Assembly (NCBI RefSeq): GCF_014205335.1
Contig: NZ_JACHNH010000001.1
Coordinates: 6,504,501 to 6,568,500, forward strand
Length of the DNA: 64,000 bases
Direction: 5' to 3'
DNA from: Amorphoplanes digitatis
Lineage (GTDB): Bacteria > Actinomycetota > Actinomycetes > Mycobacteriales > Micromonosporaceae
The first letter of the stretch is position 1. Each line of letters begins with the position of its first letter. The position numbers and the translations under genes are program-made. This document shows, piece after piece, positions 8,527 through 17,172 of the stretch. Under the pieces are notes generated by a model. The model searched no databases. It was not told where the DNA came from and was given only the letters and a program-made list of their open reading frames with translations.

Positions 8527-9600
8527 ATGACTGACACGGGCACGACGGCCCTCGACGACCGGCCTTTCGTCCGCACCGTGCGGGAGTACGCCGAGCGGGT
8601 GCTGCGCCCGGCCGCGCTGCGGACCGAGCGGTCGGGCGTCACCGCGGAGCGCATCGCGGAGCTGCGCGAGCTCGGCCTGCTCAACCACCTCGCCCCCACC
8701 GGGTACGGCGGCAAGGAGCTGGACCGCGACGCCGACCGCCGGATCCACGAGATCATCGCGGCGGCCTGCTTCAACACCTGGCTGGTGTGGGCACAGCACG
8801 CCGCCCTGACCGCCCGGCTACCGCGGGATCCCCTGCCGCCGCTGGGCCGCCGGGCGCTCACCGGCGAGATCCCGCTCGGTGCCGGCATCAGCGACGTACG
8901 CGCCTTCCCCAAGCGCTACATCGCGGCCCGGCGCGTCGACGGCGGATGGGTCTTCAGCGGGACCATCTCCTGGGTCAGCGGCTGGGGCCTGCACGAGGCG
9001 CTGACGGTCGCCGCGGTCGAGCGGCACACCGAGACGGTCGTGACCGCCCTGGTGCGGGTCGGCAGTCACAGCCGCGCGGCCGCTCCGCTCGAGCTGGCCG
9101 CCGTGGCCGGCAGCCGGACCGAGCGGGTGATCCTCGACGACGCTTTCGTCCCCGACGATCACGTGATCTCCCGGCGGACGCTGGAGCAGACCAGGTTCGA
9201 CGACATCGCCGCCGCGGCCGACGCGCGCGGCCACCACTTCGGACTCGCCGAGGCGGTCCTGCGTGAGCTGGCGGAGAGCACCGACCCGGCCGTCCAGGCG
9301 GTCGCCACCGCCTGGCGCCCGCGGGTGGCGCGCATCCGCGAGACGGCCTACGCCCTCGCCGACGAGGCGGCCGCCAACGGCGGTGGGCCGCACCGCCTCC
9401 AGGAGCGGCTGGACACGAAGGTCGCCAGCGGCGAGGCGCTCGCCACGCTCACCCGTGCGCTTGTCGTCGCGCGCGCCGGCCGGGGCCTCGCCGGGGACGA
9501 CACCGCGCAGCTGCATGCCCGCTCCGCCCTGTTCATCCTGGTCCAAGGTCAGAGCGCCGACGTCCGCCGCGCACAGCTGACCCGCCTCGCACACGGCTGA
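8527..9600 (+). CDS. Acyl-CoA dehydrogenase-fold flavoprotein
   Basis: A 357-residue member of the acyl-CoA dehydrogenase superfamily, slightly shorter than the usual 380-400. The N-terminal helical domain (RTVREYAERVLRPAA to LGLLNHLAPTGYGGKEL), the middle beta domain (WVFSGTISWVSGWGLHEALTVAA) and a C-terminal helical bundle are all present. The usual catalytic Glu region is not obvious, so it may be an oxygen-using member of the DszC/flavin monooxygenase branch rather than a true dehydrogenase. It starts 17 bp after the sigma-linked membrane gene with its own AAAGGCGG site, and is convergent with the E1/transketolase-like gene. Association with the sulfur amino-acid locus next door is plausible but unproven. 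Confidence 0.75.
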   Translation: MTDTGTTALDDRPFVRTVREYAERVLRPAALRTERSGVTAERIAELRELGLLNHLAPTGYGGKELDRDADRRIHEIIAAACFNTWLVWAQHAALTARLPRDPLPPLGRRALTGEIPLGAGISDVRAFPKRYIAARRVDGGWVFSGTISWVSGWGLHEALTVAAVERHTETVVTALVRVGSHSRAAAPLELAAVAGSRTERVILDDAFVPDDHVISRRTLEQTRFDDIAAAADARGHHFGLAEAVLRELAESTDPAVQAVATAWRPRVARIRETAYALADEAAANGGGPHRLQERLDTKVASGEALATLTRALVVARAGRGLAGDDTAQLHARSALFILVQGQSADVRRAQLTRLAHG

Positions 9601-9676
9601 GTCAGCCGCGGTTCTGGCGGTCGGGGACCGTTGTTACGGGTCGGGTTGTCCGCGGGGAGTTCTAGCCGGTAGGAGG

Positions 9677-12019
9677 TCAGCGGCCGGCCATGGTCAGGGC
9701 CGCGTCGATGATCGAGCCGGTGTCGATGCCGTGCAGGCGGTACGCGTCGGCGAGGCCCGAGGACTGGCCGAACGTGGTGACGCCGAGGTTGCGGATCCGG
9801 TCACCGCGGGCCGCCGCGAGGAAGGCCAGCGTGTGCGGATGCCCGTCGAGGACCGTGACCAGCGGCGCGGGGTGCTCCGCGGGGAACAGCTCGCTCAGGA
9901 TGCCCCCGCCGAGCCCGGCGTCCCGGCTGTCCCGCTGCTGCAACGAGCGGAACACCAGGTCGGGACTCGTCAGGCAGACGACGCCTGCCCTGACGCCGGC
10001 CGCGGCCAGGGTGTTCGCGGCCGCGATGACCTCGGGCATGATCGCGCCGACCCCGACGAGGGTGACGTCCTCGTCCTGCGGGAGGTGGGCGGCGGGCAGC
10101 CGGTAGCCGCCGGCGACGGCCTGCCGGCGGCGGCGGTCGCGCAGAGACGGTTCCTCCGGCACCTGGGCGCCGGCCGGGTCGAGGGGCCGGGTGGAGAGCC
10201 GGAAGTAGGCGGACGTGCCGCCCTCGATGCCGACCTGGCTCATAGCGTGGAGGAAGCACCACTCCAGGTCCTGCGCGAACGCCGGTTCCCAGGCGACGCA
10301 GCCGGGCTGCTCCAGCCCGATCGACGGGGTGGTGATGGACTGGTGCGCGCCGCCCTCCGGCGCCAGGGTCACCCCGGACGGGGTGCCGACCAGGATCGAC
10401 TGGCCGCCGGCGTAGATGCCGTATGACCAGGGTTCCAGGGCTCGGGAGACGAACGGGTCGTAGATGGTGGCGATGGGAATGAGCCGCTCACCCCAGCGCG
10501 ACCAGGTCACGCCGAGCTCGCCGAGCAGCGACACGAGGTTGACCTCGGCGATGCCCAGCTCGATGTGCTGACCCTTGCCGTGCTCCTGCCAGCGCAGCAC
10601 ACGTTCGGCGTCGTCGGCGAACCAGTCGTGCCGGTTCTCCTCCACCGACCACACGCCGGTCTTGTTGATCCAGCCGCCCAGGTTGGTGGAGGAGGCGACG
10701 TCCGGTGAGCAGGTGACGACCCGGGCGGCGGCCTCGGGGGCGTCGCGGGGCAGGTCGGCCAGGAGGCGGCCGAGGGCGGCCTGGGTGCTGATCGGCTTGC
10801 GGTAGCCGTGGCCGAGCTGTGCCGGTACCGGGACGGGCGCGGTCGGTGCGGTGGGCTCGCGGCGCAGGGCGGTGCCGCGTTCCTGGCAGAGCCGGCCGGC
10901 GGCGGTGTGCGGCTCGAAGCGGTGCCAGGGTGACTCGCGGTCCATGCCGGAGACGGCGGCGAGTGCGTCCATCTGTGCGGCGGAGAGCAGCGCGGAGTGG
11001 TTGTTGGGGTGCCCCTCCGTCGGCAGGCCGCGGCCCTTGACGGTGTACGCGAAGACCACGGACGGGCGGTCCTGGTCGACGCCGCCGAACGTGTCGACGA
11101 GCAACCCCAGGTCGTGGCCGCCGAGGTCGCGGACGGCGGCGGCGAGGTCGGCGGGCGCGATCTCGTCCAGCAGGGCCTTGAGTGCCGGGGTGTCGGCGGT
11201 GTCCTCGCCGCCGGCGAGGATGCGTTCGGCGATCTGTGCGGGGTCGACCCGCAGCATGCGCTGGTACTCCTCGTTGGGCATCGCCTCGAGGCGGGCGCGC
11301 AGCGCCGGGCCGCCGGGGCGTTCGAACAGCCGCGAGATGACGCGTCCCCATTTGAGGATCACGACCTGCCAGCCGGCGGCGGCGAACATGCCCTGGAGTT
11401 TGGCGATCTGGATGTCGGGGACGACGCGGTCCAGGGACTGGCGGTTGAGGTCGACCACCCAGAGCAGTTCGCCCATCTTGGCGACCGCCGGGTCCATCAC
11501 CGCTTCCCAGATCGCTCCCTCGTCGAGTTCGGCGTCGCCGAGCAGGCTGACGAAACGGCCGCCGGCGGGCACGTCGGGGAACCGGGCCGCGACGTAGCGG
11601 TGTGCCATCGCCGCCCACAGCGCGGCGGTCGCCCCGATGCCGACGGAACCGGTGGAGAAGTCGACGGTGCCGGGGTCCTTGAGCCGGGACGGGTACGACT
11701 GAAGGCCGCCCTTGGCGCGCAGCATCGGCAGGTAGGACTCGTCGAGGTCGTCCAGCAGGTAGTTGATGGCGTGCAGCACGGGCGAGGCGTGCGGTTTGAC
11801 CGACACCCGGTCCCGGCTGGTCAGCTCGGCGAACCACAGGGCGACCATGATGTCGACCATCGAGGCGCTGGAGGCCTGGTGGCCGCCGACCTTGACCCCG
11901 GAGTCGTTGGGCCGCCCGGCGTTGGCGGCGTCCACGATCGACGCGGCGAGCCACAGCACGCGGCGGGCGATCACCCGCAGGACCTCGACACCGGGAGCGG
12001 CGGTGGACGTGTCGTTCAT
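9677..12019 (-). CDS. Thiamine-diphosphate enzyme, transketolase / pyruvate dehydrogenase E1-like (MdeB-type)
   Basis: A 780-residue ThDP-dependent enzyme. The N-terminal half has the cofactor motif starting GDAELDEGAIWEA and closing in WVVDLNRQSL (GD...N, Mg-ThDP site). The C-terminal half has the pyrimidine-binding and transketolase C-terminal folds (WSVEENRHDWFADDAERV; LGELGVTWSRWGERLIPIATI). It is about 100 residues shorter than AceE. It lies 19 nt after the PLP gamma-elimination gene in the same direction. That order matches mdeA-mdeB of Pseudomonas, where MdeB is an E1 homologue proposed to act on 2-oxobutyrate. A role in converting 2-oxobutyrate to propionyl-CoA is therefore inferred; no E2 or E3 gene is nearby. 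A GGAGAG site precedes the ATG. Confidence 0.8.
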   Translation of the reverse strand: MNDTSTAAPGVEVLRVIARRVLWLAASIVDAANAGRPNDSGVKVGGHQASSASMVDIMVALWFAELTSRDRVSVKPHASPVLHAINYLLDDLDESYLPMLRAKGGLQSYPSRLKDPGTVDFSTGSVGIGATAALWAAMAHRYVAARFPDVPAGGRFVSLLGDAELDEGAIWEAVMDPAVAKMGELLWVVDLNRQSLDRVVPDIQIAKLQGMFAAAGWQVVILKWGRVISRLFERPGGPALRARLEAMPNEEYQRMLRVDPAQIAERILAGGEDTADTPALKALLDEIAPADLAAAVRDLGGHDLGLLVDTFGGVDQDRPSVVFAYTVKGRGLPTEGHPNNHSALLSAAQMDALAAVSGMDRESPWHRFEPHTAAGRLCQERGTALRREPTAPTAPVPVPAQLGHGYRKPISTQAALGRLLADLPRDAPEAAARVVTCSPDVASSTNLGGWINKTGVWSVEENRHDWFADDAERVLRWQEHGKGQHIELGIAEVNLVSLLGELGVTWSRWGERLIPIATIYDPFVSRALEPWSYGIYAGGQSILVGTPSGVTLAPEGGAHQSITTPSIGLEQPGCVAWEPAFAQDLEWCFLHAMSQVGIEGGTSAYFRLSTRPLDPAGAQVPEEPSLRDRRRRQAVAGGYRLPAAHLPQDEDVTLVGVGAIMPEVIAAANTLAAAGVRAGVVCLTSPDLVFRSLQQRDSRDAGLGGGILSELFPAEHPAPLVTVLDGHPHTLAFLAAARGDRIRNLGVTTFGQSSGLADAYRLHGIDTGSIIDAALTMAGR

Positions 12020-12038
12020 CGGTCTCTCCGAGGTCGGT

Positions 12039-13223
12039 CTAGCGGGCCGAGAGAACAGGGGTGCGGGCCGCGGCGAGGGCCTGGTCGAGGTCCTCGACGA
12101 GGTCGTCGACGTGCTCCAGGCCGATCGAGAGGCGCACCACGCCGGCCGAGGGCCGAGCCTCCGGGGCGACGGGGCGGTGCGTCAAAGCCGCCGGGTGCTG
12201 GATCAAGGAGTCTACGCCGCCGAGGGATACGGCGTGCGTGAACAGCCTGGTGCGGGCGGTGATGCGCCCGGCCGCTTCAAAGCCGTCGCGCAGCGCAAGG
12301 GAGATCATCGCGCCGGTGCCGCGCATCTGCCGGTTCAGCAGGCCACGCGGGTCGCCGTCGAGGCCGGGGTAGAAGACGCGTTCGACGGCCGGGTGCTCCG
12401 CCAGCCACTCGGCGATACGGACCGCGTTGTCCTGCTGTGCGCGTACCCGAATGGGCAGGGTTGTCAGGCCGCGGTGCAGCAGGTAGGCGCCCAGCGGGTG
12501 GAGCAGGCCGCCGGTGACGGCGCGGACCTGGCGCAGCCGGGACGCGGTCTCCTCGCCGCAGGCGATGACGCCGGCGACGACGTCGCCGTGACCGCCGAGG
12601 TACTTGGTCGCGCTGTGCAGGGCCATCGCGGCGCCGAGGGTGACCGGGTTCTGGAGGACCGGGGTCGCGAAGGTGTTGTCGACGAGCACCGGGACGGTGC
12701 CGGCCTGCGCGACGACGGCCGCGATGTCGACCAGGTCCAGGGTGGGGTTGGCCGGGGTCTCCAGGATGACCAGGCCGGTGTCGGGGCGGACGGCGCCGGC
12801 GACGCCGGCCTCTTCGCAGAAGGTCACCTCCGCGCCGAGCAGGCCGGTGGCGAGCAGGTGGTCGGTGCCGCCGTAGAGCGGGCGGACGGCCACCACGTGG
12901 CGCCGGCCGATCATTGTCGTGTGCGCCAGGATCGCGGCGGTCATCGCGGCCATTCCCGAGCCGAACGCGACGGCGGTGTCGGCCCGCTCCAGCCGCGCCA
13001 GCGCCGACTCGAACCGGGCGACGGTCGGGTTCCAGAGCCGGGCGTAGACCGCGCCGCCGTCCGGCAGGGGGTAGCCGCCGGTGGCCATGCTCTCGTAGGA
13101 CTCGCCGCCGCGCAGGATGTCCGGCAGCGGGTTCGTCGACGACAGGTCGAGGGGCAGGGCGTGTACGCCGAGCGCGGTGAGGTCCTCACGGCCGGCGTGC
13201 ACGGCAACCGAATCGCTGTGCAT
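12039..13223 (-). CDS. PLP-dependent Cys/Met metabolism enzyme (cystathionine / methionine gamma-lyase family)
   Basis: A 394-residue fold-type I enzyme. Lys207 in SATKYLGGHGD is the PLP Schiff-base residue, Asp182 binds the pyridine nitrogen, Tyr60 and Arg62 (VYARLWNP) bind phosphate across the dimer, and Tyr117 stacks on the ring. It catalyses gamma- or beta-elimination giving 2-oxobutyrate and ammonia plus a thiol. The residue after Tyr117-Gly118 is Gly, whereas Pseudomonas methionine gamma-lyase has a functionally important Cys there. Cystathionine gamma-lyase is therefore at least as likely as methionine gamma-lyase. It is first in an operon with the E1-like gene and divergent from an Lrp regulator, so substrate-dependent control is likely. 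Confidence 0.85.
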   Translation of the reverse strand: MHSDSVAVHAGREDLTALGVHALPLDLSSTNPLPDILRGGESYESMATGGYPLPDGGAVYARLWNPTVARFESALARLERADTAVAFGSGMAAMTAAILAHTTMIGRRHVVAVRPLYGGTDHLLATGLLGAEVTFCEEAGVAGAVRPDTGLVILETPANPTLDLVDIAAVVAQAGTVPVLVDNTFATPVLQNPVTLGAAMALHSATKYLGGHGDVVAGVIACGEETASRLRQVRAVTGGLLHPLGAYLLHRGLTTLPIRVRAQQDNAVRIAEWLAEHPAVERVFYPGLDGDPRGLLNRQMRGTGAMISLALRDGFEAAGRITARTRLFTHAVSLGGVDSLIQHPAALTHRPVAPEARPSAGVVRLSIGLEHVDDLVEDLDQALAAARTPVLSAR

Positions 13224-13319
13224 GCCGCCAGACTTACGGAAGACGCAGCTTTTTCATAGACTCATTGTGAATTCCACAGCCCTGCTGGCTGATCCCGTGT
13301 TTTCGAGGAAACGACGAGC
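13224..13319. promoter_or_regulatory. Divergent promoter region, gamma-lyase operon / Lrp regulator
   Basis: This 96-bp region is clearly more AT-rich than its surroundings and includes the stretch TTTTTCATAGACTCATTGTG. Lrp-family proteins normally bind such gaps next to their own gene. I see a GAGGA ribosome site for the Lrp gene but cannot define operator half-sites. Confidence 0.5.
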
Positions 13320-13805
13320 GTGTGGGGGCCGATCACCTTGGGGAAACCGCAACTCGATCAGGTGGACCGGCTGCTGCTCGGCACGCTGTCCACGGACGCC
13401 GACGTGAGCAACAAGACGCTCGCCGCCCGGCTCGGGCTGGCCGAGTCGACCTGCGCCTACCGGGTCCGGGCGCTGCGCGAGGCCGGCATCATCACCGGCA
13501 CCCGGGCCCAGCTCGACCTGGCCCTGCTGGGATACCCCCTCCAAGCGATCATCATGGTCCGGCTGGGCAGCCACACCATGACAAACGTCAACCAGCTGTA
13601 CGACGCACTGGTCAGCGCGCCGGGCGTCATCCAGGCCTTCCACGTGGCCGGCGCCGACGACTTCTACCTGCACGTCGCCGTCGAGAACGCCGAGGCGCTG
13701 CGCGACTTCGTGCTCCAGCACGTCACCAGCCACCGGGTGGTGCGCCAGACCGAGACGCACCTGGTCTTCGAGGTGCGCGGCGGCGCGGGGGTGCTCGCGA
13801 CGTAG
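13320..13805 (+). CDS. Lrp/AsnC family transcriptional regulator (MdeR-type position)
   Basis: A 161-residue regulator with an N-terminal winged helix-turn-helix (TLAARLGLAESTCAYRVRAL) and a C-terminal RAM/ACT-like ligand domain (PLQAIIMVRLGSHT, then GADDFYLHVAVENAEAL). Such proteins sense amino acids and form octamers. The GTG at 13320 has GAGGA upstream; the domain starts soon after. It is divergent from the gamma-lyase/E1-like operon, the same layout as mdeR with mdeAB, so it probably controls that operon in response to methionine or a related amino acid. Confidence 0.88.
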   Translation: MWGPITLGKPQLDQVDRLLLGTLSTDADVSNKTLAARLGLAESTCAYRVRALREAGIITGTRAQLDLALLGYPLQAIIMVRLGSHTMTNVNQLYDALVSAPGVIQAFHVAGADDFYLHVAVENAEALRDFVLQHVTSHRVVRQTETHLVFEVRGGAGVLAT

Positions 13806-13813
13806 GATGGCTG

Positions 13814-14545
13814 GTGCCTTTCACCGCAGGTCATCCGGCCGCCGTGCTCCCGTTCGTCCGCCGCGGCCTGCCTGCCTCCGCCCTGGTCATCGGCTCCATG
13901 ACACCCGACCTGACGATGCTGGTTCCGGTCGCCGCGGTGATCCATTTCGCGCACACGTCGCTGGGGCTGATCACCGTCGACCTGGTGCTCGGCACCGGCG
14001 CCTTCGCGCTGTGGCAGGCGCTGTTCGGCCCGGCCGTGGTCGCCATCTCGCCGGCGTTCCTGGCCACCCGGCTGCCCGGCGACGTCCCCCGCGGGCTCGC
14101 GTATCACCTCGGGTCCGGCGGGCGGGTCCTGCGCGTGCTCGTCGCGGTGCTGATCGGCGCCGCGACCCACATCGCCTGGGACAGCATCACCCACGACTGG
14201 ATGTGGGGCACCCAGCATGTCCCCTGGCTGGAGGCGCGGCACGGCCCGCTGCTGGGCTGGGAGTGGATGCTGCGCTTCAGCGACGTCGCCGCGACCGTGA
14301 TCATCCTCGCGTGGGTCGTCCACTGGTGGCGCGGCGCACCCGTGCGCGCCGGGGTCGACGTGCCGCCGCTGCGTACCCGCGTGCTCGCCTGGTCGGCGAT
14401 CCTCTGCCCGGCGGTCGCGGGCTTCCTGTACGGGCTGCTCACCGACTCGCTGTTCATCGGGTTCTCCCGGGGCGCGGCGCTGGGCGCCGTCGGCCTCGTC
14501 GCCGTCGCCGCGGTCTGGTCGGCACGCAGGCGGGTGGCCGCCTGA
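13814..14545 (+). CDS. DUF4184 family membrane protein
   Basis: A 243-residue polytopic protein beginning MPFTAGHPAAVLPF, the signature start of DUF4184, with GSMTPDLTML close behind and the conserved HIAWDSITHD motif mid-protein. About six hydrophobic helices are visible. The GTG at 13814 is chosen because the family starts exactly there and AGGA lies six bases upstream; the open frame continues far upstream only as an antisense-type shadow. His/Asp residues next to the membrane recall the metal-dependent membrane hydrolase YdjM-like proteins, but the function of the family is unknown. It lies 8 bp after the Lrp gene and may be read from it. Confidence 0.8.
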   Translation: MPFTAGHPAAVLPFVRRGLPASALVIGSMTPDLTMLVPVAAVIHFAHTSLGLITVDLVLGTGAFALWQALFGPAVVAISPAFLATRLPGDVPRGLAYHLGSGGRVLRVLVAVLIGAATHIAWDSITHDWMWGTQHVPWLEARHGPLLGWEWMLRFSDVAATVIILAWVVHWWRGAPVRAGVDVPPLRTRVLAWSAILCPAVAGFLYGLLTDSLFIGFSRGAALGAVGLVAVAAVWSARRRVAA

Positions 14546-14614
14546 AGTTGCGGTCATGGGCGGGCGGGGACACGGTAGGGCCAGCGATCAGCGTCGATCA
14601 GCAGGGAGGCCCGC

Positions 14615-17128
14615 ATGCGCCGGATCCGAGGGACGAGCCTGGCCTGCCTGGTCGCGGTCGTGGCGGCCGCCGGTGCCGTCGCGCCGCCGGCGTCCGCGGA
14701 CGCCTCTGGCGCCGGGCTGTCGGAGCAGCGGCGCCTGGCCGACCGGCGGTTCGTGGCGACCGGTGACCGCGCCTACGAGGTCGGCGCCGAGGACGGCCGC
14801 TATCCGGCGACGGGCTGGCACATCCGCGGCGAGATGGGCGGCTTCTGGAGCCCGCCGATCAAGCTGCTCGACGGCCTGTGGTTCGCCGTCGACGGTCAGT
14901 GGCTGAGCGCGGAGCGGTTCACCAGCGGCGCCGGCTTCGTCGAGATGGAGCTGGCCGGTCCCGGAGGGCTGCGGGTCCGGCGTACCGACGTGGTGCCGGA
15001 CGGCGGCCGGGCGGCGCTGGTCGGGCTCAGCTTCCCCGGCCCCGCACGGCGGGTCGCGCTGTCGGTGGACGCGCACTCTGAGCTGCTCTCCGCGTACCCG
15101 TGGGGGTGGACGACGCCCAGCCAGGAGACCGCCAACCTGGCCGATACCGGTGGGTTCGACGGGCGGAATCTGGTGTTCCGGGAGTCGGCCGACGGTGAGC
15201 GGCCGCACGAGTACGCCGCCGTGGTCGGCAGCGAGCTGGCACCGGACGGCCACGCGCTCGGCGCCGGCCACCGCGGGCCGCAGGAGCCCGCCGTGGTGTG
15301 CCCGCCGGCCGATCCGGCGCCGCCGCGCTGCGACGACGGGCCGTTCGGCCGGGGCACCGGCGGCCGGCTCACCTACACGCTGGACGTGCCGCGCGGCGGG
15401 CGCACTGTCTGGTTCGCGGTGGCCGGCTCGGACGACGGGGTCGCGGCGGCCACCGCCGAGTCGCGGTCCGCCCTGCGCGACCCGGGCCGCGCCCTGGCAC
15501 GCAAGCTCGCCGGCCGGGCGGACCTCGCCGCGCGTACCCGGGTGGACCTGCCCGGCGACCGGCTGTTGCAGCGCAGCGTGGAGTGGTCCAAGCAGAATCT
15601 CGCCGATTCCGTGCAGGAGGCGCGCGGCCTGGACGTGTTCGCCAGCCGGGAGGGCACGCGGTTCCCGCCGCCGGCCGGCACCGTCGATGTGGCGCGGTGG
15701 GTCGGCGCCGGATGGCCGGACTATCCGTGGATCTTCGCGACCGACGCGGAGTACACCGCGTTCGCCTCGGTGGCGGCCGGGCAGTTCGAGCCGATCAAGG
15801 CGCACCTGCGGGCGCTGCGCGACATCAGCGAGATAGTCAACGGCGGGTCCGGCAAGGTGGTGCACGAGGTCACCCCGGACGGGCAGGTCTACTTCGGCGC
15901 GAACGACGACCCGGGCAACACCGACGAGAGCGCCAAGTTCCCCAGCACGGTGGCGCTGATCTGGCGGTGGACCGGCGACGACGCGTTCCGGGACGAGATG
16001 TACGACGCCGCGGTGCGCGCCATGCGGTACGTGACCGCGCTCGACGCCGACGCCGACGGCTGGCCCGAGGGGCTGGGCAACGTGGAGCGGCCGGGCATGG
16101 GCGGGGAGAAGCTCGACGTGGCGGTCTACACCGTCCGCGGGCTGCGGGACCTGGCCGACCTGGCCGCGTCCCGCGGCGATCGGGCGGTCGCCGGCTGGGC
16201 GAGCGCGCAGGCCGGGCGGCGCGAGCGGGCCTTCGAGCGGACCTGGTGGTACGGCGGCGACGCCGCCGCCTACGCCGACTCGCTGAGCGATCCGGGCGAT
16301 GTCGCGGTGTTCCAGCGGCACTGGACCGGGCTCACCCCGATGGAGGCCGAGCTGCCCGGCGGGCCGCTCGCCGCACCCGGCAACGCGCGCCTCGCGCTGG
16401 CGCAGCGGGAACGGGACTGCTACACGGGCGAGTTCGGCCTCTTCCACACCGGCAGCGGGCCGACCAGCGCGCCGGCCGGGAACACCGGCCCTTCCTGCGA
16501 CAGCGTGGTGTCCGCCGTGCCGGCCGAGTGGGCGACGTTCTCGCTCAACACCGCGGTGGCGGCCGTCGCCGAGGGCAACTACGGCCGGCTCGGGCCGCAA
16601 CGCCGCTACACCACCGGCAACGCCCGCATCCAGCTCGACCCGGCCGTCTGGGAGATGCCCGGCGCGATGCCGGAGGTGGCGCCGTCGCCGGACTTCGTCG
16701 CCAACATCGAGCGGGACTTCCTGGGCCGGTCCAGCGTGCTGCAAGCCTGGGGCGCGTACGGCGTGCTCTGGCCGGTGGTGCGCCAGCAGCTCGGCGTCGA
16801 TCCGGACGTGGGCCGCGGCCGGCTGTCGGTGGTGCCGGCGCTGCCGCCCGGCCAAGAGCGCATCGCCGGGCACGACATCCGGCTCGGCACCGGATCGCTC
16901 GACGTGACGGCGACCCGGACCGCGCACGCGCTCACCGTCTCGGTGCGCGCGGCGCTGCGGGCCGAACTCACCCTCGGCGCGGTGCTGCCGGCCGGCGCCA
17001 CCGTCGCGGGGGTACGCCTGGACGGGCGGCCCGCGGCGTACCGGCAACGGACCACCGCACGCGGCGGCGAGGTCCTGCTCGCCGCCGGCACCGGCGGACG
17101 GCACACGCTGGAGGTGCGGCTGCGCTGA
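14615..17128 (+). CDS. Secreted glycogen-debranching-type glycoside hydrolase, (alpha/alpha)6 barrel
   Basis: An 837-residue exported protein. A Sec signal peptide (Arg-rich start, hydrophobic core at about 7-24, Ala-rich cleavage region near 28) is followed by an N-terminal beta-sandwich with repeated Trp/Gly strands. An alpha-helical toroid from about 310 to 770 includes WVGAGWPDYPWIFATDAEY, a DESAKFPSTVALIWRWTGDD segment and LDADADGWPEGLGNVERPG, all typical of GDE_C-like six-hairpin glycosidases. Asp and Glu residues suitable as general acid and base are present in these segments. It acts outside the cell on an unknown glycan. The ATG has GGGAGG six bases upstream. It stands alone as a transcription unit. 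Confidence 0.82.
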   Translation: MRRIRGTSLACLVAVVAAAGAVAPPASADASGAGLSEQRRLADRRFVATGDRAYEVGAEDGRYPATGWHIRGEMGGFWSPPIKLLDGLWFAVDGQWLSAERFTSGAGFVEMELAGPGGLRVRRTDVVPDGGRAALVGLSFPGPARRVALSVDAHSELLSAYPWGWTTPSQETANLADTGGFDGRNLVFRESADGERPHEYAAVVGSELAPDGHALGAGHRGPQEPAVVCPPADPAPPRCDDGPFGRGTGGRLTYTLDVPRGGRTVWFAVAGSDDGVAAATAESRSALRDPGRALARKLAGRADLAARTRVDLPGDRLLQRSVEWSKQNLADSVQEARGLDVFASREGTRFPPPAGTVDVARWVGAGWPDYPWIFATDAEYTAFASVAAGQFEPIKAHLRALRDISEIVNGGSGKVVHEVTPDGQVYFGANDDPGNTDESAKFPSTVALIWRWTGDDAFRDEMYDAAVRAMRYVTALDADADGWPEGLGNVERPGMGGEKLDVAVYTVRGLRDLADLAASRGDRAVAGWASAQAGRRERAFERTWWYGGDAAAYADSLSDPGDVAVFQRHWTGLTPMEAELPGGPLAAPGNARLALAQRERDCYTGEFGLFHTGSGPTSAPAGNTGPSCDSVVSAVPAEWATFSLNTAVAAVAEGNYGRLGPQRRYTTGNARIQLDPAVWEMPGAMPEVAPSPDFVANIERDFLGRSSVLQAWGAYGVLWPVVRQQLGVDPDVGRGRLSVVPALPPGQERIAGHDIRLGTGSLDVTATRTAHALTVSVRAALRAELTLGAVLPAGATVAGVRLDGRPAAYRQRTTARGGEVLLAAGTGGRHTLEVRLR

Positions 17129-17172
17129 CCGGGCCCCCGTTCGGGTGACCGAGATCCGGGTCGATTCTTGGG

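Noticed and set aside
9601..9676. Intrinsic terminator between the acyl-CoA-dehydrogenase-like and E1-like genes
   Set aside because: The best stem (CGGTC/GACCG at 9618-9630) is only five pairs with no U tract, so it is not listed.
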